Virus record (IMG/VR): IMGVR_UViG_3300004448_000278
Coordinates: 1 to 39,195 of that record
Origin: a virus
Reading direction: 5' to 3' (one strand)
Length of the DNA: 39,195 bases
Both the position numbers and the translations under genes were made by a program. Of this stretch, positions 1 through 7,920 are shown in pieces. The notes beneath the pieces are model-generated. The model did not search any database, was not told where the DNA came from, and worked only from the letters and a program-made list of their open reading frames with translations. Numbering within the stretch: the first letter of the stretch is position 1; every line of letters starts with the position of its first letter.

Positions 1-161
1 GACTTTGCTTCAAAACAAACATCATCAAAAACATAGTCGCCAACTTCAATCCATTTCTTTTCGTAGCGAATCAAAAGTTTGTCAGCCCTTGATGTAACTA
101 AATCTACTAGCGGTGAGCCTTTCTTCTCCCGGCTATCAATTACCAAAACACCATTAGTCAT
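1..161 (-). CDS. ERCC4/XPF-type nuclease, N-terminal part (cut by window edge)
   Basis: Starts at ATG 161 and runs off the left edge after 53 codons. The visible part has the start of an ERCC4 nuclease fold: a beta strand ending in the metal-site motif IDSREK (residues 8-13), then VGDYVFDDVCFEAK (residues 40-53), which matches the family pattern GDY...(E)xK; the usual ERK reads EAK here. ERCC4 nucleases (XPF, Mus81, Hef) cut branched DNA, so a role in recombination or replication intermediates is inferred. The start follows GGTGGG and overlaps the upstream gene by 8 nt. The rest of the active site and any helix-hairpin-helix domain are outside the window. Confidence 0.7.
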   Translation of the reverse strand, partial: MTNGVLVIDSREKKGSPLVDLVTSRADKLLIRYEKKWIEVGDYVFDDVCFEAK

Positions 162-495
162 TTCTTTCCCACCAGTGTTTTAATGAAGTTTGATTTGCAT
201 CTACCTTTCTAGTATTTCTAAGTCCCCAAGTTCTACTTATCGCTTCAAACTGTAACCACATTGGCCATTCTATAGGAAATTCAGTACCGCTATCAGTCCA
301 ACTCTTAGGAGTAAAGGTAAAGTTCCCCATTAGGTTATTGCGGTATCTCCAGTAAATTTCTCTACCTTCCATCCTAACTACCCAATGGTGTCTATCTACT
401 AGTATTTCTGCTACCGGGTATTGTTCATTGTTATCATCGTCATAATATGACGGTCCAGTTATCATTCTATTCCATTCTACATAATTATATTCCAT
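154..495 (-). CDS. Hypothetical protein, 113 aa
   Basis: I do not recognise this protein. It is soluble, rich in Trp and Tyr, and has no membrane segment or metal motif. The ATG at 495 follows GGAGGAAT, which is also the end of the primase gene 3 nt upstream, so the two are probably translationally coupled. It lies between the primase and the ERCC4 nuclease, which suggests, but does not show, a replication or repair link. Confidence 0.7.
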   Translation of the reverse strand: MEYNYVEWNRMITGPSYYDDDNNEQYPVAEILVDRHHWVVRMEGREIYWRYRNNLMGNFTFTPKSWTDSGTEFPIEWPMWLQFEAISRTWGLRNTRKVDANQTSLKHWWERND

Positions 496-498
496 ATT

Positions 499-1548
499 TT
501 ATTCCTCCTTGTCTAAATAGTCGGGGTATCTCCAACACTTTCCTGCACAATATCCTTCCGGTATTAGTTTAGTTTTACAGTTTGGGGTGTTGTAGTTACC
601 ATAGACTGTAAATTTTGCGTGTTTTCTTGTTGTTGCCTTATCCCAATCAAGCCAAACTTCATCGGAACTAGTAGCAATACTTTCTATTTCATCAACAATA
701 GTGTTGAGTATTGCTTCTTTTTGTTTTTCGTCTTTTATATCCTGCTTTCCAGTTAGCAAATCACGGAACCAAGATACCAAATAAACTCTAGCCATATGCG
801 ACGGGTTCTCAACCATTATGGCATTGTATAGGCAGGGGAGTATGGGGAGCGAACCCTCAACGACTACCGGCTCTATTTCCCCCTCGACTTCATCAATGGG
901 GGGTGCGGAAGGCCACACTGCTAACTTGCTACCGGAGAACTCCATAGGGACAAGACGGGGGGCCATAGCCAAATCTAGTATGTGGTCGATTCCCTTCTCT
1001 ATATCTTCTTCAAAAATTGGAATGCAATAGTAGGGTATGCCGTGTCCATTGTCGCTGGCTAGATTTACAGTATTTGGTACTCTTCTTAGTCTAGTAGTCT
1101 GTCCCACTCTTTCATCTAAGGTTAGTGAATGAGGTTTTTGTTTTTGTAAGTAATCTCTTACTTCTCTAAAATAAAACTGTAGGTTTCTTGGTTCATCGGT
1201 CACTTCTCCAAAGACAAACAAGTGGAACCCTCTTCCGGAAAAGAAGATAGTGTGTTTGGTATCACCAATGTACCTCAAAGTATCTTTTAAATCTGCATAA
1301 GCATACCAAATACCATCTTCTCCATGAGCATCAAAGTCAAAGAATACCCTATCTAGGACGACAGAAGACTCTATCTTTGCTGTTTCTGCAAACCTATCAA
1401 AATCAAAAACCGTAGTGTAGACATTGGTTCTATTGTTGTGATTTCTCACAAACTCAATGTAGTCACTCTTCTTCTGTACTACTCTTCTCTTCATCTGTGG
1501 GGCGTTCTTGATGTGACTTCCCGCCCACACTTCTCTCGGATATTTCAT
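499..1548 (-). CDS. Archaeo-eukaryotic primase fused to a PriL-like Fe-S domain
   Basis: Makes RNA or DNA primers for viral replication. The catalytic PriS-type core shows the metal motif FFDFDAH (Asp71 and Asp73), SGRGFHLF (residues 104-111, His109) and RLRRVPNT (153-160). The C-terminal third holds four cysteines in a PriL-like arrangement: Cys239 in LPCLYNA, then Cys324, Cys334 and Cys338 in a tail resembling the 4Fe-4S domain of the large primase subunit. So one 349-residue chain seems to combine both subunits. The ATG at 1548 follows GGAGGAAAT; a longer reading to 1608 has no good ribosome site and would run further into the gene upstream. Confidence 0.9.
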   Translation of the reverse strand: MKYPREVWAGSHIKNAPQMKRRVVQKKSDYIEFVRNHNNRTNVYTTVFDFDRFAETAKIESSVVLDRVFFDFDAHGEDGIWYAYADLKDTLRYIGDTKHTIFFSGRGFHLFVFGEVTDEPRNLQFYFREVRDYLQKQKPHSLTLDERVGQTTRLRRVPNTVNLASDNGHGIPYYCIPIFEEDIEKGIDHILDLAMAPRLVPMEFSGSKLAVWPSAPPIDEVEGEIEPVVVEGSLPILPCLYNAIMVENPSHMARVYLVSWFRDLLTGKQDIKDEKQKEAILNTIVDEIESIATSSDEVWLDWDKATTRKHAKFTVYGNYNTPNCKTKLIPEGYCAGKCWRYPDYLDKEE

Positions 1549-1828
1549 TTTTATTTCCTCCAAAATCAATCTTTGCTGTTTGTAGCATTTTAGTAAAAAC
1601 TTCTGCAATCATTCCAGTTAATTCTATTTTAACTGCTTTCTTAATACTCTCTTCATAAGTCCTAGAAGGATAGACTTCGCTATCTCTAATTAAAGAAAAC
1701 CTATCCATTAAGTTCATTTCATGATAAATCTCATCACCTAAATTAGAAATGGTATTTCTTAGATTAGATAACTCAGAGAAAGACCATTCTCTATTACGGA
1801 CGATATTTTCTATATCACTTTCTTTCAT
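1463..1828 (-). CDS. Hypothetical protein, 121 aa, acidic tail
   Basis: I do not recognise it. It is mostly helical, with a hydrophobic middle (residues about 65-85) and a charged tail ending STEEE. It overlaps the start of the primase by 86 nt in another frame, unusually long for this genome, where overlaps are commonly 1 to 30 nt. The ATG at 1828 follows GGAGG at a spacing of 10. The overlap may mean the tail is only loosely constrained. Confidence 0.65.
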   Translation of the reverse strand: MKESDIENIVRNREWSFSELSNLRNTISNLGDEIYHEMNLMDRFSLIRDSEVYPSRTYEESIKKAVKIELTGMIAEVFTKMLQTAKIDFGGNKNEISERSVGGKSHQERPTDEEKSSTEEE

Positions 1829-1946
1829 TAAACAGTGCCTCCAGTCTACTTAGTAATGGGATAGAGTATTGAGAATACCCTAAACTGCTTAGAATAGTAA
1901 TAGCATCTAAAGCAACTTTAGCCATAGTATCATTCTTTGGTGTCAT
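1815..1946 (-). CDS. Small hypothetical protein, 43 aa
   Basis: A short frame filling the gap between the Cas4-like nuclease and the 121-residue gene. It begins at the ATG overlapping the nuclease stop (TAATG) and ends 14 nt inside the next gene. The product reads MTPKNDTMAKVALDAI, then an Ile/Leu-rich helix. Both-end coupling is the main evidence that it is real. No function can be given. Confidence 0.55.
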   Translation of the reverse strand: MTPKNDTMAKVALDAITILSSLGYSQYSIPLLSRLEALFNERK

Positions 1947-2845
1947 TATAGCCACGAATCCTCTTGTGCGGCATCACATAGTCCGAAGAAAGAACAGTGA
2001 GTGCAGGTCTTATAATAAAACTTAGTAGGGAAAGTCTTGTGTTCGTAAGAATGAATCAACTTAGCAATGTTATTCATTACTGACTTTACATTTCTTTGCT
2101 TAGAAGTTTCACAGTGAACATGGTTAGAGATAGGATAGTACCAAGACCAGTGAGTAACAGGAATGTTAGGTTGTAGTCCTGCTTCTCTAAGAACTGCTGG
2201 ACTAGAATTCTCTATTAAAATCTTATAGAAAGCCATTTCTTTCCTCATTCCTGTTGCTTTGTAGTCTTTCCATGGGCCAGTCTTAAATTCCATTGGGATA
2301 TACCCCCCGTCTTCCATAAAAATTCTATCAATAATACCTTGAAGGTGAACAACATAGTCTCTAGAGAGAGGGAACTTTGGGTTTTGGTCTGCTCTAATTG
2401 TAATTTCACAATCAAATTTACCTTCATTACATGCTGGCAAGTATTCATCGAGTTTGTCTTCTGTTCTACTATCAGTAAAACGCTGTGCCTCAAACGCAAT
2501 AATTGTTTGGTAGTCGTCCCAATAATCGTCTAGCGGGAATAATGTGGCGCAGTAATCGACTAGTTCGTTGTGTGACAAATTCTCAGCCTTCTTTATGTCA
2601 AATTCTTTGAAGAAGTCTTCTCTAGCATTGTGCATGATAGTTCCCTTTCTCATTGCTTCTGTTTGGTCTTGTGGTAGTCGCTGTTGATAACTAAAGTCAT
2701 ACTTCTTAGCGCACCAATCAAAAGTGCCTAAAGAAGATTTAGTAATCTTCAAGATAGGCTGAGTCGGGTCTTCGTAGTTCTCGGGAATCCACTGATATGT
2801 GTATTCCAGCATTCCGTCTATTTCTGTATCGTATTGTGTTTGCAT
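1946..2845 (-). CDS. Cas4/RecB-like PD-(D/E)XK nuclease
   Basis: A 299-residue nuclease of the Cas4/RecB family. Visible elements: an N-terminal Cys in FDWCAKKYDF, a helix with GTIMHNAREDFF (the conserved His motif), the core GIIDRIFMEDGGYIPMEFKTG with Asp and E-x-K, and a C-terminal CTHCSFFGLC cluster. Four cysteines (one N-terminal, three C-terminal) are typical of the Fe-S Cas4/AddB type. Such enzymes process DNA ends, so recombination-dependent replication or genome-end processing is likely. The start chosen (ATG 2845) follows GGTGGTAAAA; an earlier ATG at 2863 overlaps PolB and lies upstream of that site. No CRISPR array is present. Confidence 0.85.
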   Translation of the reverse strand: MQTQYDTEIDGMLEYTYQWIPENYEDPTQPILKITKSSLGTFDWCAKKYDFSYQQRLPQDQTEAMRKGTIMHNAREDFFKEFDIKKAENLSHNELVDYCATLFPLDDYWDDYQTIIAFEAQRFTDSRTEDKLDEYLPACNEGKFDCEITIRADQNPKFPLSRDYVVHLQGIIDRIFMEDGGYIPMEFKTGPWKDYKATGMRKEMAFYKILIENSSPAVLREAGLQPNIPVTHWSWYYPISNHVHCETSKQRNVKSVMNNIAKLIHSYEHKTFPTKFYYKTCTHCSFFGLCDAAQEDSWL

Positions 2846-2849
2846 ATTT

Positions 2850-3734
2850 TTACCACCATTCATCTAGTGTTCGTGCTTTTGATTTAATTGTTTCTGTAGG
2901 CCAACCCATAGCATCGAAAACTGGTTTGGCTTTACTTATTACTTGTTCTGCATAGTGTCCCCAATCGGGAGTGAAATCTTCAAGTTCTGCAAAAGTAGAA
3001 CCGGAGATATAATTTGCTTCTCTTCTCTTTCCTGTAATTGGGTCTGTGAAGAATCCGCAAGGAATTATTCTAAGAAACACATATGAATCTGTAAAGGTTC
3101 TATTGTGTTCTTCCATAGCATATAAAATGCCAGCAACGCCACTGCCTATTGTTGGTTTCTTGCCCTTAGTCGTAGTAAATTTACTAGGGGGTTTGGCGCA
3201 TTTGGAACAATGGAACTCTCCATCTTCCCAATTAATGTCGGTAAGTTTGTACTTTTTACCACAAGGACATTTTACTTGTAGCCTTTCTTTCTTTAGTCTA
3301 GTTCTCTTTACCACTTGTCGGAAATCTATTTCACCATTAAGTACTTCTAGGTATTTATCTTGGCAGAATTTTACTATTTCGGATTTAGATTTACCGGAAA
3401 CCCACATCTGTAAAACAGTAGTCTGTATTCCTTTGGCCAATTTACTTTCCGATATTCTCTTAGCAGTAAATCCTGTCATGGTGAACTTAGGTTCTTCTAG
3501 AAAAACACCATCTTCCCAAGAGATTAAACCTGCATTTCTGTTCTTAGTAACGCCCACTCCTAGGGAGGTATAGTACTTCTCAAACTCTAAAACTACAGGG
3601 TGTTCATCCAATCCAAGTAGGTTTGGGAATGACTTTCTAACTTCAGTATTGATGTGAGATAGTGCATCCGTTGCTCCTTCTATAGAAAGAACTTTGACAT
3701 AAATTGAATCTGTGTGTCCATAAACTACTTCCAT
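2850..3734 (-). CDS. polB: Family B DNA polymerase, C-terminal half (motif C, thumb)
   Basis: The second piece of a split PolB. It opens with MEVVYGHTDSIYVKV, which is polymerase motif C; the canonical YGDTDS reads YGHTDS, so the first Asp is His7 while the catalytic second Asp (Asp9) is kept. Motif KNRNAG and a TMTGFTAKR stretch fit the downstream palm and thumb. A zinc-ribbon insert (VKCPCGKKYKL...FHCSKC) sits near residues 175-200. The ATG at 3734 follows GGAGGACGATA. The N-terminal half ends at 4525, and the two join on paper at the normal spacing between helix and motif C. The two products presumably assemble into one enzyme. Confidence 0.9.
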   Translation of the reverse strand: MEVVYGHTDSIYVKVLSIEGATDALSHINTEVRKSFPNLLGLDEHPVVLEFEKYYTSLGVGVTKNRNAGLISWEDGVFLEEPKFTMTGFTAKRISESKLAKGIQTTVLQMWVSGKSKSEIVKFCQDKYLEVLNGEIDFRQVVKRTRLKKERLQVKCPCGKKYKLTDINWEDGEFHCSKCAKPPSKFTTTKGKKPTIGSGVAGILYAMEEHNRTFTDSYVFLRIIPCGFFTDPITGKRREANYISGSTFAELEDFTPDWGHYAEQVISKAKPVFDAMGWPTETIKSKARTLDEWW

Positions 3735-3735
3735 A

Positions 3736-3891
3736 TTATCGTCCTCCAGTATCATAGTCGTCCCAAAAACTAGTAGGGGTTGCCCTTCCATCTTCAATGG
3801 TCTTCTTCATTTCGTTATAGAAAAGAGCAAAATACCACAACATTGTTCTCACCCATAACAAGAAAATAATTACTGCGATAATACCTATCAC
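3736..3891 (-). CDS. Small membrane protein, 51 aa
   Basis: Starts at a GTG that overlaps the TGA of the previous small gene (GTGA) and ends 1 nt before the PolB C-terminal gene; its last codons contain that gene's GGAGG site. Residues about 3-24 (GIIAVIIFLLW...) form one predicted membrane helix, followed by an acidic tail FWDDYDTGGR. It is the second of two tandem membrane microproteins between the polymerase halves. Function unknown. Confidence 0.6.
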   Translation of the reverse strand: MIGIIAVIIFLLWVRTMLWYFALFYNEMKKTIEDGRATPTSFWDDYDTGGR

Positions 3892-4043
3892 AGTACCACC
3901 ACCAATAGAGTTACAATAGTTGCTATGTTGACTACATTAACCATCATCAAAATCTTGTTGCTTCGCTTAACATTGTCAAGCAATTCTTGTAGCGTATCGT
4001 TAGTTGTTCTTTGTACTTCAATCAATTCATCTAAATTAAACAT
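3888..4043 (-). CDS. Small membrane protein, 51 aa
   Basis: ATG 4043 follows GAGGAATAAAA. Residues 1-30 look like an amphipathic or coiled helix (LDELIEVQRTTNDTLQELL), and residues about 31-51 (ILMMVNVVNIATIVTLLVVV) form one membrane helix at the C-terminus, so it is probably tail-anchored. It overlaps the genes on both sides by 4 to 8 nt. Function unknown; holin-like or membrane-anchoring roles cannot be told apart. Confidence 0.65.
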   Translation of the reverse strand: MFNLDELIEVQRTTNDTLQELLDNVKRSNKILMMVNVVNIATIVTLLVVVL

Positions 4044-4155
4044 TTTTATTCCTCATCATTTCTCTTCTGTGTGTTTTAATATAACACTTAAAACAGAGTC
4101 TTTCGTTAGGGTGAACGGCTTTACTTATACGGTGGCATCGAATACATTTCTTCAT
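4036..4155 (-). CDS. Zinc-ribbon microprotein, 39 aa
   Basis: Starts at the ATG overlapping the TGA of the preceding zinc gene. It contains CIRC and CFKC, that is C-x2-C, 14 residues, C-x2-C, as in a zinc ribbon, with a basic C-terminus (KTHRREMMRNKNV). The last codons also form the ribosome site of the next gene. Probably binds nucleic acid or protein; no further assignment. Confidence 0.6.
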   Translation of the reverse strand: MKKCIRCHRISKAVHPNERLCFKCYIKTHRREMMRNKNV

Positions 4156-4265
4156 CTAACCACCTCTTCTCCACAAGCAATACAAACTTCTTTCTTACCA
4201 TTCCCTGTCAAAGGGATTACTATTCTATTACCGTAAAGTTCTATATTACATTTTTCGCATTTCAT
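4152..4265 (-). CDS. Zinc-ribbon microprotein, 37 aa
   Basis: A 37-residue frame with CEKC near the start and CIAC near the end (C-x2-C...C-x2-C), a minimal zinc ribbon. The ATG at 4265 overlaps the TGA of the 88-residue gene upstream and its own TGA overlaps the next ATG, so it sits in a chain of coupled starts between the two PolB halves. Confidence 0.6.
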   Translation of the reverse strand: MKCEKCNIELYGNRIVIPLTGNGKKEVCIACGEEVVR

Positions 4266-4528
4266 ACTTTCATCTCCTTTATGTTCTCTATTGTTTTATA
4301 GAAAGGGTCTAACAATTTATCATCTGCAAAATGAATAGTTGCTAATGTCACAAAAATTAAATCCCAATGAGGATTTAACTCCCATTTATTCTCAACTGTT
4401 TTGTATTCTGTCCACTTAGGTTTTAGTAGTTTATGAACTTCTTCTCCTAAAATACTCTTCCAATCAGTTTCGGGAGAGCGTAGTAATTCACCCATTGTTG
4501 CTAAAAAACTGTAAATGTCACTTCTCAT
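4262..4528 (-). CDS. Hypothetical protein, 88 aa
   Basis: Not recognised. Helical, with several Trp residues, no Cys and no membrane segment. Its ATG overlaps the stop of the PolB N-terminal gene (ATGA) and its TGA overlaps the next gene. It is the first of five small genes that separate the halves of the polymerase. Confidence 0.75.
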   Translation of the reverse strand: MRSDIYSFLATMGELLRSPETDWKSILGEEVHKLLKPKWTEYKTVENKWELNPHWDLIFVTLATIHFADDKLLDPFYKTIENIKEMKV

Positions 4529-6270
4529 CCTTCCATCTCCCTTGCTGTAAATGCGGCCAATCTAATTGCTTCTCTAGCACTAGCAGTAATGCTTGCGGCT
4601 AAGTCTACATCAGCCCAACCAAATCCCTTGTAGGCAAGGATTCCATAGAAGGATGCCATGAGTCTTTTGACCGCCATTTGATTATTGTTCCACTTGGCTG
4701 TAGTTTCTTTGTCACCCGCAGTCCTTGCGGCTTTCATCTTGTTTTTATATTCTCCCCTAAGTTCTTTCAATGCTAGGAGAGAGCGAGGCAACAGTCCTAA
4801 CTCTGTGGTAGTGTAGTACCTCATGTCTTCAACATAGTCTTCACTAACTTGTTGTAAATTTTGTGGGGTATTCAAGTCAGCACCAAAAGCAGTAGGCTCC
4901 GTTGATTTAGTCTCAAACGAAATGTTTCGTGCGATTATCATTGATGGATAAAGACCAGCAAAATCAAAGGCGGCTACATTATTATGCAATCCATTAGTGT
5001 TCTCGTCTAAAGGATTGTAAATCATAGCGCCCGAGTAAGATAGGCTTGCTCCACACTTCTTGCATTCTCTCAATAGTTTTTCATTAGGGTTCTTGAATTC
5101 ACAAGAAGAACATACTTTGTGTTTAGGTTTCTGTCCAGTAGGGGCTTTCCACCAAGCGTTACGCATGAAGTACATAGACCCCATGTTAGAGGCAAAGAAA
5201 CAGGACTCAAAGGGAGCAATTAGCAAACGCTGTAGTGAAAGCATAGCCTCGGAAGTAAAGTTCTCTTCGTCTATTCTTTTTAGTATCTCTACATCTGTTA
5301 ATGCGTATTGTAGATATGCTCCGGTATCTTCTAGCCAGCCTCTTCTGTAAAACTCATTAGGGTCTTCAAACTTAGTTTCAGTATGCTTTCCTTCACCGAA
5401 CAAAGTCTTAGCCACATAATCTAGTGACAGACTAGGTAGTGTTCCTCTTTGTGAATCATTCCACTGTCGCTCAAAAGCCATGTCTAGGTTCAAGGTTATT
5501 CTTCCTCTAATGGGCTGTGCAGTAGGGCCATAGCCATCTTTCATAGTGTACTTAACATCGCCATCAGTAACCTTTACTCCATCAATAATACCTAGTGGTG
5601 ATATTACTAGAGGGGATATGTCTAGAGCAGAACACCTAGAAAATAACTTAGGAAGGTCAGCCCAATTACCAAACCAAGAAATCAACATGTCGGGGTCTTT
5701 GTCTACAATAGTCGCTAAGAAATGTTCTATCATATGTCTTTCACCATAAAATACATTTTTAATGGTTTCACCATTACTCCATTTTAGAGTATCACTAACT
5801 AATTCCTTATTAGGAAACCAAGCCCATTGGTAAAACTTCTTATCATAATTATCATACATTACAATAGTAGTAATCTCATCATGGTGTTCTCCACCTTGTT
5901 GCCATTCCATATCCCAATACCACTTACGCATACTACCTTCTTCTATCTTATGTAGTCGGTCTATGCAGTAGCGATTAGTGTACGGTACATCGCCTTCGTA
6001 GGTTTCACTAAACGGTTCTCTAGCACTGTAAGAATCGGAAGGCAGTTCATAATAGACCTTCTTTAGACTCTCACCTTCAAGGTTAGTCCAATCTCCACTT
6101 TCGTATTCGTATTCCCTAGTAATGAACTTACTTACTCGGTACGATTCCGGTTCTCTTGCGTTCTCTTTAACGAAGAAATACGGCCTAAAAGGGCGAGAAG
6201 AAGTGCGCTTAGTACCATTCTTATCTCTCCATGCCATAAACACATTTGCATCTTTACTTGAAATTATCAT
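4525..6270 (-). CDS. polB: Family B DNA polymerase, N-terminal half (exonuclease, motifs A and B)
   Basis: The 581-residue first piece of PolB. The proofreading exonuclease is intact: Exo I WDMEW (Asp120, Glu122), Exo II GNWAD (Asp205) and Exo III Y-x3-D (Tyr322, Asp326). A zinc ribbon (Cys387, Cys390, Cys403, Cys406) lies just before motif A, FDFAGLYPS (Asp436). Motif B reads KRLMASFYG (Lys535), with Ala where Asn is usual. The chain stops at AREMEG, right where motif C would follow within a few residues; motif C is supplied by the gene at 2850-3734. The ATG at 6270 follows GAGTGATA. No intein splice motifs are seen at the break. Confidence 0.93.
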   Translation of the reverse strand: MIISSKDANVFMAWRDKNGTKRTSSRPFRPYFFVKENAREPESYRVSKFITREYEYESGDWTNLEGESLKKVYYELPSDSYSAREPFSETYEGDVPYTNRYCIDRLHKIEEGSMRKWYWDMEWQQGGEHHDEITTIVMYDNYDKKFYQWAWFPNKELVSDTLKWSNGETIKNVFYGERHMIEHFLATIVDKDPDMLISWFGNWADLPKLFSRCSALDISPLVISPLGIIDGVKVTDGDVKYTMKDGYGPTAQPIRGRITLNLDMAFERQWNDSQRGTLPSLSLDYVAKTLFGEGKHTETKFEDPNEFYRRGWLEDTGAYLQYALTDVEILKRIDEENFTSEAMLSLQRLLIAPFESCFFASNMGSMYFMRNAWWKAPTGQKPKHKVCSSCEFKNPNEKLLRECKKCGASLSYSGAMIYNPLDENTNGLHNNVAAFDFAGLYPSMIIARNISFETKSTEPTAFGADLNTPQNLQQVSEDYVEDMRYYTTTELGLLPRSLLALKELRGEYKNKMKAARTAGDKETTAKWNNNQMAVKRLMASFYGILAYKGFGWADVDLAASITASAREAIRLAAFTAREMEG

Positions 6271-6274
6271 ATTA

Positions 6275-7135
6275 TCACTCAGCGTGAGGGGTTTTAATTA
6301 GCATCCTGTCATTTGACATTAGCAGTAGTGGGAACTCGTCTTTCAAAAAGAAATCAACAGTTTCACAACCCGTAAAGAAACGGTGTAGCGGTCCACTGAA
6401 AGAAACAGTAGCGGAGTCTCCACTAACTAATGTAGGTATTACTTGTTCAAAGGATTTCATGCCTCTAATAGAAGAACTAATTTTAACATTATCGTGGTAT
6501 GTTGATGAGGCATTAGCCATTTTCGATGTGTTTGATTCTAAGGTATAGACTCCACTGCGAATTAATTCGCAACATCCCATAACATCATCAAAAACAGAAT
6601 GAAGTAATGTGAATCCGCTCTCGAAAGGCTTTCCATTAAATTGTGGAAATTTAAATTCGCCAGTTTCCGTAGTATGTGGTCGTTGAATATCCATCAACAT
6701 AACTCGGTGTATCACTGCTAAACTTGGGTGTTCTCTAACAGTGTTGATAGTGAAGGTCTTAGAATCGTTAGAATGTTCTTTAATCACAAGACCGCCTTCT
6801 GTGTTCTCTAACCTAACAAGCCCATTGATTTTCTTTAGTATTGGGGTAGTTTCCGATATACTCAAAGTAATATCTACCTGCGTAGACTTAGGATTTATCC
6901 ACTCAATGTTTTCTACTTGTGACAGACTAACTCTATGATTTACAATATAGGTAGCATCGGCATTCCAAATACTCAAAGTACCATACTGGTCTTCTTCCTG
7001 TGTTCCAGTTACAGTTAGGAAAACATAGTCACTGATTGTAGAAGTTTTGATACCATCAGAAAAGGCATACTTACCGGAGCCTTTGGTTCTCTCTAGTGCA
7101 TCCTTAAGTTCTTTAGCGTCTAATAATACTCTCAT
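6275..7135 (-). CDS. PCNA-like sliding clamp (divergent)
   Basis: A 286-residue protein of PCNA size lying between the polymerase and a RecA-like ATPase. The best family signal is the C-terminal domain: SGPLHRFFTG, then a strand reading VDFFLKDEFPLLL, then a strand ending LIKTPHAE, matching the archaeal clamp pattern of a strand, an acidic K/D-x-x-P-L segment and a final I-A-P-like strand. The N-terminus (LLDAKELKDALE) also fits. Clamps form a ring that tethers PolB to DNA. The ATG at 7135 overlaps the upstream TGA and follows GGTGAAATT; an extra upstream TTG codon is rejected. Confidence 0.75.
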   Translation of the reverse strand: MRVLLDAKELKDALERTKGSGKYAFSDGIKTSTISDYVFLTVTGTQEEDQYGTLSIWNADATYIVNHRVSLSQVENIEWINPKSTQVDITLSISETTPILKKINGLVRLENTEGGLVIKEHSNDSKTFTINTVREHPSLAVIHRVMLMDIQRPHTTETGEFKFPQFNGKPFESGFTLLHSVFDDVMGCCELIRSGVYTLESNTSKMANASSTYHDNVKISSSIRGMKSFEQVIPTLVSGDSATVSFSGPLHRFFTGCETVDFFLKDEFPLLLMSNDRMLIKTPHAE

Positions 7136-7920
7136 CAAATTTCACCTTCTTTCAAAAACGACAGTCCCTTCCAGTCTACTCCGCCTTCTCGGGTAACAGT
7201 TAAAACAGAAACTCTCTTACCCATAAGTTTGGGGAAGTACTTACTGCTCTTTACTACTGCTTCGTACTCTGCTCCTTTAGCAGTAGTTCGGTGGAAGGTC
7301 CGTACAACAGACCACAAATGTGAATCCCACTTATTCCAAATAGGTTGAGGTTCTTCATCTCTAAATGGTGGTTTAGTGTGAGTGATGTAGATTTGGTCAC
7401 AGTCAATAGACTTGGCTTCCTTCAAGACTTGCCTAAAGGGATTGTTCCGTTGCCACCAGTCTTGTTGCTTTGCTGTCTTCATTGGTCGCATTCTTGCGTT
7501 CTCCATTCCAGTCATGTAAAGAGTACAGTAGTCTAACCAAGTGTCTACTCCATCCCACACAAAAAGAATCTCTTCGGTCTTAGCGGCTTCTCTAGCCAAT
7601 GCAATAAATGACCTAATGTTTCCTTGCGTCTTGTACGGTAGTAAGTTTCCGTCTTCATCATATTCTGCTGGATTGTATATAGTAATCCTGTCAGTAGCGT
7701 CGTGGTTTGCTTTCCAAGTTGGGACTCCGCCATCATCCACATCTAAGTAGAATGTTCTCAATTCAGTGTCCATTGCTATTCCGCTCTTGCCGGTTTTAGC
7801 ATCCCCTTCTATTCCTAACCTAACCCTTCTAGGAGTTTCTTTGGCAGATTTAGTCTGCGCTAGAATCTTATCCCTCATGCTGTTAATGTCAATCTCCGTT
7901 GCTTCTTCTTTTTTATTCAT
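7135..7920 (-). CDS. RecA-like ATPase, Sak4-type recombinase
   Basis: 261 residues. A Walker A motif reads GDAKTGKSG (about residues 39-47), followed by a strand with FYLDVDDGG, a Walker B-like LFVWDGVDTW, and IYITHTKPP, the sensor-like strand. This short RecA core without an N-terminal domain is typical of phage Sak4/AAA_24 single-strand annealing or recombination proteins, which usually sit beside an SSB gene; here an RPA-like gene is two genes away. The start overlaps the preceding gene, whose end supplies the ribosome site. Confidence 0.8.
   Translation of the reverse strand: MNKKEEATEIDINSMRDKILAQTKSAKETPRRVRLGIEGDAKTGKSGIAMDTELRTFYLDVDDGGVPTWKANHDATDRITIYNPAEYDEDGNLLPYKTQGNIRSFIALAREAAKTEEILFVWDGVDTWLDYCTLYMTGMENARMRPMKTAKQQDWWQRNNPFRQVLKEAKSIDCDQIYITHTKPPFRDEEPQPIWNKWDSHLWSVVRTFHRTTAKGAEYEAVVKSSKYFPKLMGKRVSVLTVTREGGVDWKGLSFLKEGEI

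Noticed and set aside
818-1030. Plus-strand open frames in the first 28 kb (for example 818-1030, 3046-3573, 20563-21117)
   Set aside because: They lie opposite well-supported minus-strand genes, lack ribosome sites and have no recognisable protein features.
1946-2845. CRISPR-associated Cas4 as a sign of a CRISPR locus
   Set aside because: No repeat-spacer array or other cas gene is present; Cas4-like nucleases are common in viral replication modules.
2850-6270. Intein or intron between the PolB halves
   Set aside because: No Hint-domain start (Cys/Ser splice block) or His-Asn end is seen at either junction; the interval holds separate coupled microgenes and each half has a ribosome site.
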